Of a stretch of 64,000 nt of DNA, positions 24,736 to 39,023 are shown piece after piece. The stretch is taken from contig RSEF01000001.1 of the NCBI GenBank assembly GCA_003993805.1, positions 93,497,400-93,561,399 on the forward strand, written 5' to 3'. Numbering within the stretch: position 1 is the stretch's first letter; every line of letters starts with the position of its first letter. The notes under the pieces are model-generated. The model made no database searches. It was not told where the DNA came from and saw nothing but the letters and a program-made list of their open reading frames with translations. The position numbers were made by a program, and so were the translations under genes. The stretch comes from Himantopus leucocephalus (Eukaryota; Chordata; Aves; Charadriiformes; Recurvirostridae).

Positions 24736-27577
24736 GATACCATTACTATAAACTATGCAGTGGACTTTCCTCACATATGAGCAAACTGCAGAGAAAATGA
24801 ATGGTAAGTTTCACTCTGAAAAAGACTCCTTCCCAACTGCAATGTCTTCCCAAGTGAGTAAACAATATTGTTGACACATTAGTAAAATCCAGCACTTAGT
24901 CTGAGGAATGAATGACCCACGAACAAGGCAAGGATGTTAGCATCACAGCAGTAAATGCAACAGAATGCAGAAAAAGTATAGAAGAGGAAATTGTGATGAT
25001 TAAACTACTCTTAAACATTACAATTAAGTCAGCTAAAGATGACTTGGCATTCTTCGGGAACTGCTAAGCAGATCTTTGTTCACATACAACTGCAATAAAA
25101 ATATTGTCAGGGTACAAGAAGTGAAACAAAATACAGCAAATGAGCAATGTTTCAGTAGTATATACATCTAGAACTCTAGTATAGTAGTACATCTAGTATA
25201 TACAACTGGAACTATCATGGATATTTTTCATAGATCTATGATAAAATTAACAGATTAAACTAAAGCAATGAAATGTTGATTAACAGCTGTCAGTGCAATT
25301 TCCAGTATCAGCGAAATACTTTAACATTAAAATGTTTTACAGACTACATACACAGGCTTTAGATATATGCAACAGATGAGCTGGACACAAACTACTTGAC
25401 ATGACCAAGACAGAAAATACACAGAAGTACTGTAGCCCAGAACACACATCTAAAACAATAGAAGAGCTGGGGATATAATGTCTCAGCAATTTGATCTTTG
25501 AATTGTCTTCACCAATAGAATCTCAGATTTTTCAGATAGCTTTATAAGCAGTACATAGTATGTAATATATTATCTTCCTCCGTTAATTTGCTTAGTACAC
25601 ATATACATCCAGCATGTAAAGTCAAATTTCTTCCTTCTCCACCACCACCATAGTCAACTTTCTGAATTCCCAGCAACAAAATGCAGCTCATGGACAGCTG
25701 TAGTCAGATATTTGATTCCTCTAGGATTAAATTCAGATCTTTTTCATTAGCTAAAACTATTATGGCAGCTTCCCTACCTCTTTCATGAAAAAGAGGTCAT
25801 TTTCCTAACAAATATACTATCCATAATAGAACAGTAGATAATTAAGAAAGATGACTCAAACAGGATAATGTTGCTGATTTGACTAATGGAAATTCTGGAA
25901 CTAGAAACAACTCAACTCTTTCCTTCACTGGCTGTAGGCAACGAAATCATGTTTATTTTGAGGAATTCTGACTCAAAAGTTTCAAATGTACTACTCCAGA
26001 GTAAACAAGCTTGCAGTCCCAAGATCACCAAGACAAGAGATTCAACTTTTTACAAACCAAAGTCCAGTGTGAGCTTGGGCTGAGCTCTACCAAAACCAAA
26101 CTGTTACAACCATGAGAGTATCTCCTCATAATGTAAGCCACAAAAGGTAGGAAGAACAGTAGAATTACTGAGACATTTAACTTCATTCAAGGGAAAAATA
26201 GTGACTCAAAAAGAAATAAAATCTAAAAAAAAAAGTGGAGTTGAAATATGCTGACCTCAGCAAGATCAAGAATCAAGCCACTCCAAGAATCAAAGGAGGC
26301 TGATATTTTCCTACCTTACACCTTCCAGGCCAGCAGGGACTCTTTGAGCTGGTAAGCACATTAATCCTCGGTAAATAGCCTAACTGGCTAGGCTCTCTGC
26401 ATGAGCCAACAAATAATTGCTGTGTATCTCCTGCTTGAAGAACCTCTGTTTATGCTAGAAGATGCCAAACACTTACCCATGGCAATTTTATAGAGAAAGA
26501 CTCTACTTCTGAAGATTAATGCTGTGGAAAAATCCTTGCAGCCATTGTCATACATGGAAGTTAATACTAGGGTATTTCCAACCCTAAAGTAAAGATGCTG
26601 CAAAATCAAGCACTGACTAGGAAATGGAAGTTTAATTCCCTCCCCTATAAACATTATGTCACCTTCAGTCATCAGCATTTTGGATTCCAGACAGAAGGGA
26701 TGGAAGAAAAAATAAAGAGCATAAAGCCTGGTATTTAAGATGGTTGTCAAAGCCTAATGTAGCTTTCCTGCTTGATGATTTCTTAAATTTTACAGAGGCT
26801 TTTATTTACTCTTGCTTCTCTGAAGCTAAAGTTCAGTCATTCCGAGTGGTTTAAAAGAAGACAATGCAGTATTAGCCACCTGTCACCACAATGTGTTTCA
26901 GGACCACACCTAGTCTTTGTGGGAGAAATGTTGGGGAAAATGATATCTGTAATGTGAAAAACAGCATGGCATAAAGAAACATAAAAACTTCTGGGTTACG
27001 CTTCCATCCAACTCCTCCTACCCTTCCTTCCCCTCCCAGCTTTCCCATCTCCACACAGCAAAAAAGACGGTGATGCTGGCTTAGATGTCTTCTGACTACA
27101 CAGCCATTGGATAGCACTTGCCACGTTCACAGCCGTGTTTTATTTCAACTGTTGAGCGCTGAACTAAAAACAGTAGGGTCAAATTGCTAAAAATAAGTGA
27201 TGGATTCTATAGAAAGGAGAGGTAGAACAGAAACTGAAAATAAAATATAAACCCAAAAACCGACTGCCACAAATATTTTTCAACAGTTTAATGTAAATAT
27301 AAGGCTTTCTAAATCTCAAAAGACATTCTATTTTAAGCATTACTGAAACCATCTGAAAGCTGGTGAGGCAAGGTTATGGCTGACATGGTTTAAGGAAATT
27401 TTTTTAAGGCAACTTGGAAGAACCCTCTTTACAGTCTGCACAGGCTCCAGAATTTTTCCTTATTAATGGAAGCCAGATAGAAGAAAATGAATGTGTTAAA
27501 TATCATATTTAAGGAATATTTTAATTTCTTTATGCTTCCACATATTTTCTAGCTACTAGAACACTAGACAATATAGC

Positions 27578-27955
27578 ACAGAATCACAGAATGGTCAGGG
27601 TTGGAAGGGACCTCTGGAGATCACCTAGTCCAACCCCCCTGCCACAGCACGGTCACCTACAGCAGGTTGCACAGGATGGCATCCAGGTGGGTTTTGAATG
27701 TCTCCAGAGTGGGAGACTCCACAACCTCTCTGGGCAGCCTGTGCCAGTGCTCTGCCACCCTCAAAGTAAAGAAGTCCCTCCTCATGTTTAGATGGAACTT
27801 CCTATGTTCAAGTTTGTGCCCATTACCTCTTGTCCTATCACTGGGCACCACTGAAAAAAGACTGTTCCCATCCCCCTGGCACCCTCCCTTTAAGTATTTA
27901 TAAGTATTGATAAGATCCCCCCTCAGTCTTCTTTTCTCTAGACTAAAAAGACACA
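27578..27955 (-). mobile_element. CR1 LINE 3' fragment
   Basis: The + strand begins CACAGAATCACAGAATGGTC and continues through the full CR1 3' UTR and C-terminal ORF2 region (CTGTGCCAGTGCTCTGCCAC, CCTCTTGTCCTATCACTGGG, GATCCCCCCTCAGTCTTC). In a shared frame it differs from the 18890 copy at only a few residues, so both belong to one young subfamily in opposite orientation. Confidence 0.95.
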
Positions 27956-30188
27956 GTTTGCTTTTTTTCTAAAAATTCATACTATGAACCCATGAAGGTT
28001 CAAAACGCACTTGCTAGGGAACCCCAGAACACCAAGTAATTATGACTTACTCAAAAATTACACACACCACTTTGGAGTTCAGGCTGGTTCTTGGTTTGTT
28101 TACTTGTTACTGTATGAAAGGAAGTTCCACAGATATTTCCTTGGGTTTTTCCCTTTTAAACTCAAAAGGCACTTTAAATTTTCCCAGGACCACCACAAGC
28201 CAAGCAAATTCTCGAGTATGAAAAGTTTTGAGTAAAATTACGTACCTGAATGGACTAAATCGCAATCTTGTGCTGGGGATCAATCAGGTGACTCGTGTCA
28301 GTATCTCAACCTCCCAGACCAAGTAAAGGTGGCATTTTCTTTCAAGTGCCTTAAATTCCTCCTGCCAGCATTTCTGCAGGTTACATTACCACTTGAAACG
28401 TCACATATTTCATTTAGCATAATGATTCAGGCATCTTGCCAAATTGACAAGAATATGTCAAGCTTCATTTTTCTTTGTAATAGCAGTAGACTGGACGATC
28501 TAGTCCCACTGTAGTGTGACGGCCAGATGCTATTCTGAGAAAATTATGTCTAAAGAGGGGAGATGGGGTGTCAAGAAAACCACTATGCATAAACAGCAAT
28601 AGCATGTCCATCTGAATAACATCAGTGCTCAAGTGATTCACAGAAACCAAAATAAACATACCAAAAAACTACAGATCTATAAAAAAACTGAGGAAACCAA
28701 GGACCTGGGGTTCACATGTAGTGTTAGTAACACAATCTCAAAATTTCTGTTGTCTCACAAACACACACAGAAACAAAGTCATCATTAAGCATTTGACTTT
28801 GAGTCAATAAACTATTCCCATTACCTACTCTGACCAGCAAGCAGCTATCAAGTGTTGCAGTACCAACACGGGACCAGGTGAAATCCAGCCAGAAAGATTC
28901 CAGGTTCTCTTCCATCACTGTGGGGTTTTTTTTGTTGTTATTCACATCAAGTAATACCAAGAATGATGAGGTGATGGGGGTTTTTTTTATTTGGTTTTGG
29001 GTCATGATTTTTTTTGTGGAGTTTGATGTTTGTTTTTCTTTTAAAACTTCCTTTAGTTACTAACACAACTTTGAATTATTCCCATTCTGTTCAGTAATAT
29101 CACTATAAGAAAAACCTGCAACAAGTTTATAACTGAATTTCTTCGTAAAAACTGCCAGTAGAGTATCAGTCACCTCATTAGCCATTTGTTTTAAAGTTTC
29201 ACATGTAATATTGAAATGACAGCAGTGAAAATTGGTTACCCACTTCACAGAGCAGTTTATAGATACCACATACATAGATACCTTGGTATACTTCCATAAG
29301 CATCAGTCCCTCAAGATAAGAAAGTTCCCAGACAAGATACAAAACTCCCCCCAAAAAATATCAGTTATAGGGGTGACAGTTATTGCAGTGCAGGTAAGTT
29401 CCCTCCATCATCTGGGATGTGAATTAGTAATTCATTTCACATACAAACAAGCAAAACATTCATGCTGTATGAACTTTTCACCACACTGACCTGGACCAAC
29501 TTCACAAGTATATCAGTTTGTAGATCCAACTTGACTGGTTTTAAGTACCTAAATCGGTATTTTTAACAGTTCAGATTAACAACAACTAGTTAAAATGGAG
29601 TAATGTGCTAGATACAGTAATGAAATTGAAGTTAAAATACTGTTTAATTCTTAGCAATATTTCTTACATGTTTTGTTTTTCCTACTTACTGGAAAATGGC
29701 TCTTTCAGAGACCCATTGATATTTAAATTGCCATGGATTCCACTGTCTCTAGAAGGTGGAATTAGTTGCAAAAAATAGAAATTTTAATTCCTTGTATGAA
29801 ACATTCCCTTTATAACATCAGAACTCCATGATGCAAGAGAGCCCACTTACCCCTCTGCAGTATTTTTTTCCTCCAGAACACTGTGCATTGCAATTCAGAA
29901 TTCAATATATGCGTTACTTAATAATTTGGAGAACACTAGCCACTCAAATAGAAACCAACGACAGCAGAACAGATGCCTTTAGGAAACTAAGGATGTGAGA
30001 TTATAGCACTGGGAAAACAGATACATACTTGCATCATCTGCAATCATTAAGTTTAGAATTAAAGTCTTCACTGTTTCCAAGATAAACCTGATTAACACAA
30101 GATTTAAAAGGTCACTAGAAACATGCTTCTTAGTCAAACTAGTTCACACTACTATTTTTTCAGGACTGAATTTTCTCTTTCTCTGGGG

Positions 30189-30209
30189 AAAAAAAAAAGG
30201 GGGGGGGGG
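30189..30209. repeat. Compound homopolymer A10 G11
   Basis: Ten As are followed by about eleven Gs. Length accuracy is doubtful in a draft assembly. Confidence 0.8.
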
Positions 30210-31532
30210 TAGGTAGAATATTATTGCTTATGCAGGAAAATAACTCCCCTCTTCTCTAAGAGGCATCTTTCCCACTACTTTTGCAATCTGAAACAAGCCC
30301 ACACAGTGGCAGGCGTTTTTTCAAGTTTTGTTTTTAAAGCATAGAGCAAATTTGATTTCATAAAGTAATGAAAACAAGGAGAAAGTTCCCAGTCCAGAAA
30401 GTCAGATTTGGATTATGATGTTTTAAATATAGCACAGAAAGGATGCAAGTATTCTGGAGCAAAAGCAAATCCCCTAACTTGCACAGTGAAAATAGTAAAT
30501 TGCACTCAAAATACAATAAATTTGTAAAGATAGCAACATATCCAGAAAAATCTTCTGAGGAAACAACACATGCTATAAGCTATTTGTAATAGCTAACAAG
30601 CCTAAACCATGAATACACCAGAATCCACTGTATTCAGCATATGTTTACTTATCCAGCAGAATATCCAGAGCAAGAACATGGCAGATCCGATCTTTCCCTT
30701 CCCACTAAAGGATTTAAGGGCTCTGCCACTCCCACAGATGAGATGTTTTTCTTACCCTTTGTGAGCACATTTGGTTTGATCCAATAGAAAGTAAAATGGA
30801 TTAGTTTGATTTACCACTGACAGTCACTTGCTCATAAGTGGCCTGACTGTATACTTGAGCAGTTAAAACATGTCAGCAGCTCCCAGAGAAAAATTATAAC
30901 AAATTATTGAGAGGGAGAAACTACTTATGCAGCTTGCCTGTGCAAACTTTAGATGCCTTGCTGGCCTACAAACAGTACTAAACCTCAGCGGAGATGAATG
31001 TCATCTTGCAAAAGTTTTTCAAGTTGCTAACAGCGCACATTAAATGTGAAAATTGACATTTCTGCGTGCTGGTGTTAACAGACACAAAGGATTTTCATTT
31101 AACAGCTCTTAAATCTTTATACAGCCAGAAAATACTTTTATCATACGCACTCCTTTAAAGCTGTAATTTTGGTCATTTCATACTGATCAGATTACATAAT
31201 TTTAAGCCAAGTGAAAAGCTCAAACTTGGTCTCAAATACAATCACAGAAAATAGCGACCTGTCCATTGTAAGCCTCACTGGCAGCACTATGGCAAGGAGT
31301 TGGAGAAGTGTTTACAAAATCCTCTAGTGGTTTAAGAGGTGACTAACAAGTAAGAAAGCACATAAAACATTAATGAAACTAATGCTGAATACCATATGCA
31401 TGGGAACCCAGTTCATGGGTTTGCATCATAAGAACATTTGAAAAACTGAAGGCAGCAAGATCAAAGCATAAATGTGATTCAATGCCTGGGCAAATAAATC
31501 CTGTAAGTATCGGAACTAACATACCCCAGTAT

Positions 31533-31945
31533 TTCACAGAATCATAGAATCATTTATGTTGGAAAAGACCTTTAAGATCATTGAGTCTGACCATTATCCT
31601 AGCACTGCCAAGTCCACCACTAAACTATGTCCCTGAGCACTACATCTACATGTCTTTTAAATACCTCCAGGGAGGGTGACTCCACTACTTCCCCGGGCAG
31701 CCTGTTCTAGTGCTTCACAACACTTTCAGTGAAGACATTTTTCCTAATAGCCAATCTAAACCTCCCCTGGTGCAATTTGAGGCCATTTCGTCTTGTCAAA
31801 CCACTTGCTACTTGGCAGAAGAAACTGATCTCCACCTCACTACAGGTGGGGGTAATTGCAGAGAGAGATAAGGTCTCCCCTCAGCCTTCTTTCCTCCAGA
31901 CTAATCAACCCCAGCTCCCTCAGCTGCTCCTCATACATCAGTGTC
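31533..31945 (-). mobile_element. CR1 LINE 3' fragment, a different subfamily
   Basis: The + strand starts TCACAGAATCATAGAATCAT, then GTTGGAAAAGACCTTTAAGA and CACTGCCAAGTCCACCACTA, diagnostic of a CR1 subfamily different from the 18890/27578 pair. It ends in the CCAGCTCCCTCAGCTGCTCC region near 31940. It lies in MAN1A2 intron 1 in gene orientation. Confidence 0.93.
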
Positions 31946-32456
31946 CTTTAGCTTTCTGTCCCAATGCTTCCTATCACCTCAGTAACACATCCCATTGCTA
32001 TTGGCAACCCATAAAACCTGGCTCTTTCCTACCATAGCATTAATTTCCAACCACCCTTCTCGAGCAATCGGTGAAGAATCGAGGGCAGGTATCCTGGCTG
32101 GTTCAGAGTTACACGTGCAGATTGACTAGCAGCACATCAAGTATCACAGGTGACTCGGGCTCACAGTTGTGCTTCTTCCTTCAGCACTATCCCTAATTAA
32201 GGTCTCTCTCTTTCATTCAGCAATGAGGTCTGTACAAGATACAGAAATGTACTTATTTTAACAGATCACCCTTTGCTGCTGATAGATGTTATGTAGGAGC
32301 AAGGGGGAACAGAGAACAGAACAGGGTCAGCAAGCACTACAGGTGCACATGTGGCACAGCTGTGTAAACTTTGCTTAGGAGACAATGCTAAAGATGCCTT
32401 TAAAGAGCAGCCTCCGGCTTAGAAAAGGAGGTTAATAAATAACCTATAGCATATCT

Positions 32457-32478
32457 NTTTTTTTTTTTTTTTTTTTTT
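32457..32478. repeat. Poly-T tract with one ambiguous base
   Basis: An N at 32457 is followed by 21 Ts, in MAN1A2 intron 1. The ambiguity is probably a consensus failure at the homopolymer edge. Confidence 0.9.
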
Positions 32479-35400
32479 ATTAGAAACACCAGTGTACCTG
32501 CTGGCTACTCAAAAAACAAGAATGGAAGTTACCAGGGAAAGCAATCTCCCTTATTTTTTGAGAAAGCAAAAGGAATCAGAAGCCTAAAAAATTTATGAGC
32601 AAACATATTACAAGAACTTAGCAGTTCTCAAAGCTTTTCCCAATATTCCCCTCCCCCTTGAATAAGTGTATTCACTCTCAATACAATAAGTTAATAAAGT
32701 AAAATCTATTTGTTGACTTTGAAGATAAATAGCACAAGTCATATCGATCAAATTAGAGGTAAATAACCTCAATGTAAATGCAAGTACTTCGAAAGAGTTA
32801 CAATTATAGAGGACATTTAGAACCCTCTGAATTTTTATTTCAAGGTTTGGGGCAGCAGGGGAAAGGTACTTATTCTTCCTTTTTCTTGGCCTTACTACCT
32901 TTATTTAGCCTGTTGAACACCTCTCTCCCCACAAACAGTTAACTTGAACCAGAACTCTGAATTTTAAAGCAACAATCTAGTTACTGAATTAAGACAGATG
33001 ATAGCACTCACTTGAGCCTGCAACTGGAAACGAAACACGTTACAAAAATGTTTCCTCTTTGCCCATATTCAGTCTCAGTTCAATTGTTATGAAAATATGT
33101 ACGCATACAACACATGTCGTCACCAAACTTGTAATTAGTTTTACATACATTTGTTGTAAGGAAGCAAACACCCATAACTCAGAACTAGCTCAGTAGGATC
33201 GAGATGTTTGTATTTACTACAGGAAACTGAGAGGATCAGAAGACAGGAGAACTCTTAAGTGCAATGTGCCCACAACTAGTCATGCTGCTTACTATTGCCT
33301 ACACTGCTACCATCATCAAGCAACCCACATTTATGCTGAAGGTCTTTTGAGATTTTAATCTACAAAACTCCGAATGAACCAAAGTGCTACTGCCTCCCAC
33401 CCACTAGCTGGCCTAAATCCAGCCAGCAGACTTTCTGCAGTTTTCCCACGCCTGATTGTTTTCCAGCATGTAGACAAAGTGTAGCTCATGTAGAAAACCA
33501 ACAAGTTAAAGTTCTTGGGTTTTATTTTGTTGTTTGGGGTTTTTTTTTATAACTGGAAAGGATAAGAACTGGAGAACACCATCTCTTGACTTCTCTCTTT
33601 CACAGTACAGGAAATACTTTGACAGCAAGATTGATAACTTGAAGAAAGCAGCACTCTACATATGATGTAGGCTGTTCAGCAGATGGGGGGGGAGGAGGGA
33701 GGACATCTAAACAGATGGTCTAGAATTTGCATTTTGTAATGTGAAGATGAAAGCATTTCTCAGCCTATAACATAATGCACTAATTTCAGCAGAACCTTAG
33801 AAATAATAGAAGAGGGTACCTCTCCCACAGTCCAGTCCAACTTCAAGAGAAACTCAAATTGAGTTTAAGGATATAATGTGGGGACTCCAGAAGAAACCAA
33901 GATAAATCAAACTCCCATAAATCTTCAAGTATCAGCATCTTTTCTGAAGCCTCTTCTCAAAACAGAGTCCAGAATAGAGAATGACACGTGGGTACTAAAA
34001 CCTCTAACTGAGAAAAGTCTCCAGCTAAAAATGGGCAGTGCTCTTGCAATACCTTCAACAGTTGAAGACTTACACCAGACAGTTAAGAATTCTTTGCCCT
34101 AGACATACGAGATGTTTTTGAACCCTGACTTGGAATGTACTATTCCTGCCCTCTTCAGCTCCATAGGGGTCACCACGAGGACCTGCATCTCCTCCATGTT
34201 GCACCCTAAAAACCCCTTGCTCCTGGATCAAGCACCTCAGCTTAAACTCAGTGCCCGTATTTCGGAGAGACCGTGGAGTCTACCCTGATGACAGGCTCAA
34301 TTTCATGCAACAAAAAAAATAGACAGAGTAGGACTTGGGGCCCAGACACTGCAGTGGCTCCTGATTTTTCAGGGGAAAAAAAACGGGTTCTCTGAATCAC
34401 AACAGCAAATACTCTTAATTGTACTAACGAGCTGTGCCTCAAGTAAAGGAAGAGCAAAGAGTTTCATGCACTTTTATACTTGATGGCATGGCAGAGGATG
34501 ACAGGAGACACTGATCTCACTGAGTAACAGAGGTTAAATTATTTCCTCTGCCTACTTCTACTATGACTTATTAAGTCATATAGACCAGAGAAGAAAAAGG
34601 TATTCAAAAGCAGCATATTAAGCCTTTCATGTTTCTTTAAAAAGAAAAAAGAATTGCAGGATTTAAAAGAAGAAGTTAAGACTGAAAGCTCTTCAGAATC
34701 ATTTTTGTTACTTTCACCTCCTAAGAGTAGAGGCAGCAGCTGCTACTGCCATAGACACAACCATATATTCAGCAACAGAAGAAAGAGCACTTTTAGACTA
34801 TTGCCATACAGCTGCTGACCCACAACTGGTCATATCAGACTGCTGAGCTTATATCTTTGCATAACACAGAAGTCAATATTCCTTAGCTTCACAGAAACAA
34901 AGTCAAAGGCATGATTTACACTGATCTATACCCACTTACACACAGAGGCCACAGCAGTTGAGGTGGTCAGTTGTACCATCAGCACCTGCTATCAATCTAA
35001 TGACATGAGGGTTGGTGGGGTTTTTTTTTTTTTAAGCACAGGCAGGAATTATGACTGAAGTAATACACAGGAATTTAGCAGCTGAAGATACAGATCTGCA
35101 AATTCTGAAGGACTGAATTGTTGGTGCAACAGTAGCCCAAATGCTGTTACAAAGTGGTTTGCAGCTTTCAGCTCATAAAATTACATTATTTGCATTATTT
35201 GTTGCCTCTAAGGTTAATGTGCTTTTACCACAGAAATAATCTTAACTTTTGTCAAGTAATACAAAGAGCAGATTCTTGACACGTCATTAAAGAAACAAGT
35301 CTGCTCAATTTTCGTAGTACAGATAATCTTATTTTTAAAAAAATCTGATAAATCAAGGAGATTATAGGGCATCTGCATTCTCGCTCATTTACATTAGATG

Positions 35401-36103
35401 CCAAGAAACCGTAAGAACGTTTTGCTTTGGTTCCAAAGCTATCTTTCGGACCTGGTACTGAAGAATAAAATACCTAAGATAGCTGGAAAGTAATGGATAG
35501 TGAGAAATACCTGAAGTATTTCTGCATGGCAGGGGAGATGCAGAAGTTTAGGAGAAATTACAGTTATCTAAAACCGTGTAACAAATTTTGAGTGACACAC
35601 AAGTTTGTTTGGCAAGATGTGTCTTCAAAACAGTGCTGCTCTCATTTCAGAATCTCTGCAATATCCTATTTGAAACTGAGAGAAATTCATCTTTGGGAAA
35701 TGAAATCGATTTTTATAAAGTGTGTATATGCACATATCTTCACAAGTCCTGGACTAGTCTCTTCCACTCCCCCTTCTCCCAAAGGCAAAATTTTGTGGTA
35801 CACCTTTCCAACATTACTAACCAATTCCCCATGCATTATCCTGCCAGTGCACTTGCAGAGCTTACCCATGAAACGAACAGCTAAAAATGAGTCTTAACTT
35901 GCACTACAGCCCATCCATTTCCCAAAATATAAATTGCAGTTTTATTCCAGATTTTAACCATCTTCTTACAGGAAAGTTGTTTTTTCTTTGGATGATAGGC
36001 AAGGACACTGCTATTCTTGAAAAAATACTTAAGACCGTCAGGAAGGGAGTCGGGGTTTCCCCCCTTTTTCTGCCTGGAAAGGGAGAGGGGAAGAGGGGCA
36101 AGA

Positions 36104-36140
36104 NAGCAAAAAAAAAAAAAAAAAAACAACAAAAAAAACC
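36104..36140. repeat. Poly-A / A-rich tract with one ambiguous base
   Basis: An N at 36104 lies between a G-rich purine stretch and a run of about 18 As, then CAACAAAAAAAACCC. This is the same ambiguity pattern as at 32457. Confidence 0.9.
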
Positions 36141-39023
36141 CAAACAGGTTAATGGAAGATGTAAAGTTAATGTCACTAAGGGGTAACCACTGTAACAATA
36201 ATAATAAAAACACTCAAGAATGTCAAGAAGGGCCAGGAGAAGAGGTGGGAAAGCAATGCAAGGAACACAGAGAAGGTCCAGTGAGAGCCATTGTTTGTAC
36301 CCCCAACACTAAAGCATGGGTGCATGACAACCCTCTACCTACATCATTGCTGTATTTTCCTAGAAGATAGAAATATGAATATCCTCCAACAGCCTACAAA
36401 GCTCCAAATTTAAGAGGTAGGGGAAAATGAGAATTAATATTACAGCCTATATACCAAGGGAGCAGCATAATAATGATATGTAGTTTTTATCATTTGACGG
36501 AGGTCAATACTAGCATTCACAGAAGAAACACTTTCCTTTACTCACTAAATCAACACACCTGTCATTCCATGATCAAGTGTATACTTCATATGAATGACCT
36601 TTGACCTGATTTATTCTGAAGTCCTACAATTCTTGAACATACAGCTTGTCAACCCATCATCACACTTGACATCTTAGACCGTATCTTCCTTTGTACTACC
36701 AGTAGGTTAATTTCTCTTGATCTTTTGTACTGTAACTCCTCAGTGCCGTCCAAAAAACAACACACAGTAGCTGACACTTGACTTTGCTCCTTGACAGCAA
36801 GCTGAACGAACATATCCATCCCAAACTGAGATAACAAGTAATCTAGAATTCACTACTGAAGACCCTATACTTTCTCCAAATACCATCTGTCAATGTCCCT
36901 GCAATCCAGGAGCAGGAACTCAGCAGTGAAAGTGGCAACAGCCGTTTTCCTTCACAGAAAACGGTCACCGCACCAGTTCCGAGCTAGCAAATAGCCTGTT
37001 GAGAGGACTACGTAGTAATAAGCCAAAAAAGTTGCTCCAGAAGTAAAGCACGTAACCTTGCTTCACAATGCATATTGTGACATTCACATAAGTGTCTTTC
37101 AAGCAGGTTAAGCAGGCAGGCTTTTTTAGTGGTTAAGACATGGTTGGAGAAATCCAATGGTTTGCAGGGCTAAAATACCTATTCTTGCTCAAATAACAAC
37201 TGAAAAGGCGGCCATAAAAAACTGTAAATGACAGGTACAATTTTGGGTGGGGGGCAGGGGGAGGTACACACATTCATAGCTTATGGAGGAACCATAGGAG
37301 AGTTAACTGATGACAGGATAACTGCTTCGTTTAAGAACAGATCCCAAACAAGCAAAACGCGTTTCGCTCCCACAGTTATAAGTTATTGCTTATCTACACA
37401 TGACAGACAAAAATAGTACGCACTTCATGACTAAAGCTGTAGCCTCAGTAATTACACTTAAAGAGGAAACCTGAAAAGGACCCACATAAGTAGGTTAATC
37501 AAGAGCATCACTCCACAACTATCAGTATCAACAAACTCCTTTTTCTACGGCCCATCTACTGGGCAACACAAGGTACAACAGTCACAGCTGGAGTTTTGAA
37601 AATTTCTGAACTCTTCTTTTTGTTTCATCTGTCTTCTATTTTAGAATCTGATTTTGACTGCATGTACCACGGTGACTGGGGTAGCTAAGAAATAAGATCA
37701 CAAAAAAAAAAAGACAGTGAAAGATGAGAACTTCAAAGGCATGTTAGAGTGTCTAAACCTATGTTTTGTGCAACATTTAACCGCACCAGCAATTAACATC
37801 ATAGACAAAAGAAGTCCTTATTAAATATTAAGCGTCCATGCCCTTTCAGTTAAGGAGAAAGAGCTCACGATAAGTGCCCCAAGACATCCAACAGCAAAAA
37901 TGCCTTAAGGAAAAATACAGTAGTATTCAGGTAGTCTTTATAACTCACAACAGATGAATAAAAAGATGCAATTACACCCTCTCCTTTTAACCTAGCACAA
38001 ATAACCTTTAAATAATTATTGTATCATGTCAATAGGATATATTTTAAACTGTTCTCCAAGGAACACAGCATAAGCAACCTTTCTTTATGTTTCACTTTAT
38101 TACTAACTTGAGTATGGAAGAGCATATATGTTATCACCCATCATCATTTTACACATCTTTGACAGCAAAGAGAGATCAGTCAGCTTCACTATGCACTATG
38201 GCAGCATTTAAGCAATTAAAGTATATTAGCAGCAAACATACCATATAACCCTCATTTAAGTTTTTTAATCTCAGTTTTGAAGGCTTCACATGACCCAGTC
38301 TTGAATATTTAGAGGCTGCACACAGCTTTAAGTGGCCCCAAAAAGCTATCAATAGCGTGACATTTACCCTTGTTCTTCTTAAATACTATTTTATCTCAAA
38401 TTTCTTTACACTGGCAAACACAATTAAGAAAACTTAGCCACCAGCACCTCCAATTGCCTGGAATAACATTACAACAAGTGATTTTAAGGGCCAGAAAAGG
38501 CGACTATTCCATCTGCACTAGTTCTGTGTCCTGCACGTCATAGGCTGACAGCCTCTGGGTCACTGCATGAAGTCTTCATCAGATCAAAGTTCTTGCTACA
38601 CTATTCAGCAACAAGCAGCTGTTTTGAGTAGGCACATAAAAGCTGTAGAAAAGATGCAGCAGTTTTTCAGTCATTTACAGCCTCCACAAATGCCATAACT
38701 TAACCCCCTTTATTTTCCACGACTGCCCCAAGGAATTGGCCAGGGCAAGAAAAATAAATCAGTCACTGGAGGAGAGCTCGTATTTATCCTCCCAGCCCTC
38801 GCCAGTCAGAAGGCTAAATTCACACTGGAACAGAAAACATGGAGACACAGCTACGCTATGGCAGCTGGAGGACACAAGGCTAGCGCTCAGAAGTTGATAC
38901 ACGTCGGGAAGACACGAGGATGTCGGGGCGAGGAGCGACAGCGGTACCGGGAAGGACCCGTTTCAATGTCTCTCTCCCGTTCACCCGGTCCTCTGCTCCC
39001 TTCCCGGCGAGCAAGGCACCTAC

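Larger units (their letters stand above)
31946..38879. other. Intron 1 stretch, no recognised feature apart from homopolymers
   Basis: AT-rich intronic DNA between the CR1 at 31.5 kb and the CpG island. It contains the two N-flanked homopolymers and GGGG-T(n) tracts at 33536 and 35017. I see no CR1 piece, exon or RNA gene. Confidence 0.6.
9201..39023 (-). other. MAN1A2: MAN1A2 intron 1 (complete)
   Basis: About 29.8 kb between a GTAGGT donor and a TCTCTAG acceptor, phase 2. It holds CR1 pieces at 10405, 18890, 19926, 24597, 27578 and 31533, a possible L2-like fragment at 14.6-15.6 kb, one 100-N gap and several homopolymer tracts. I see no other exon. Open frames inside it are short and do not resemble known proteins. 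Confidence 0.9.

Noticed and set aside
26388..26750. 120-codon minus-strand open frame in intron 1
   Set aside because: No family resemblance and no supporting splice sites; chance frame.
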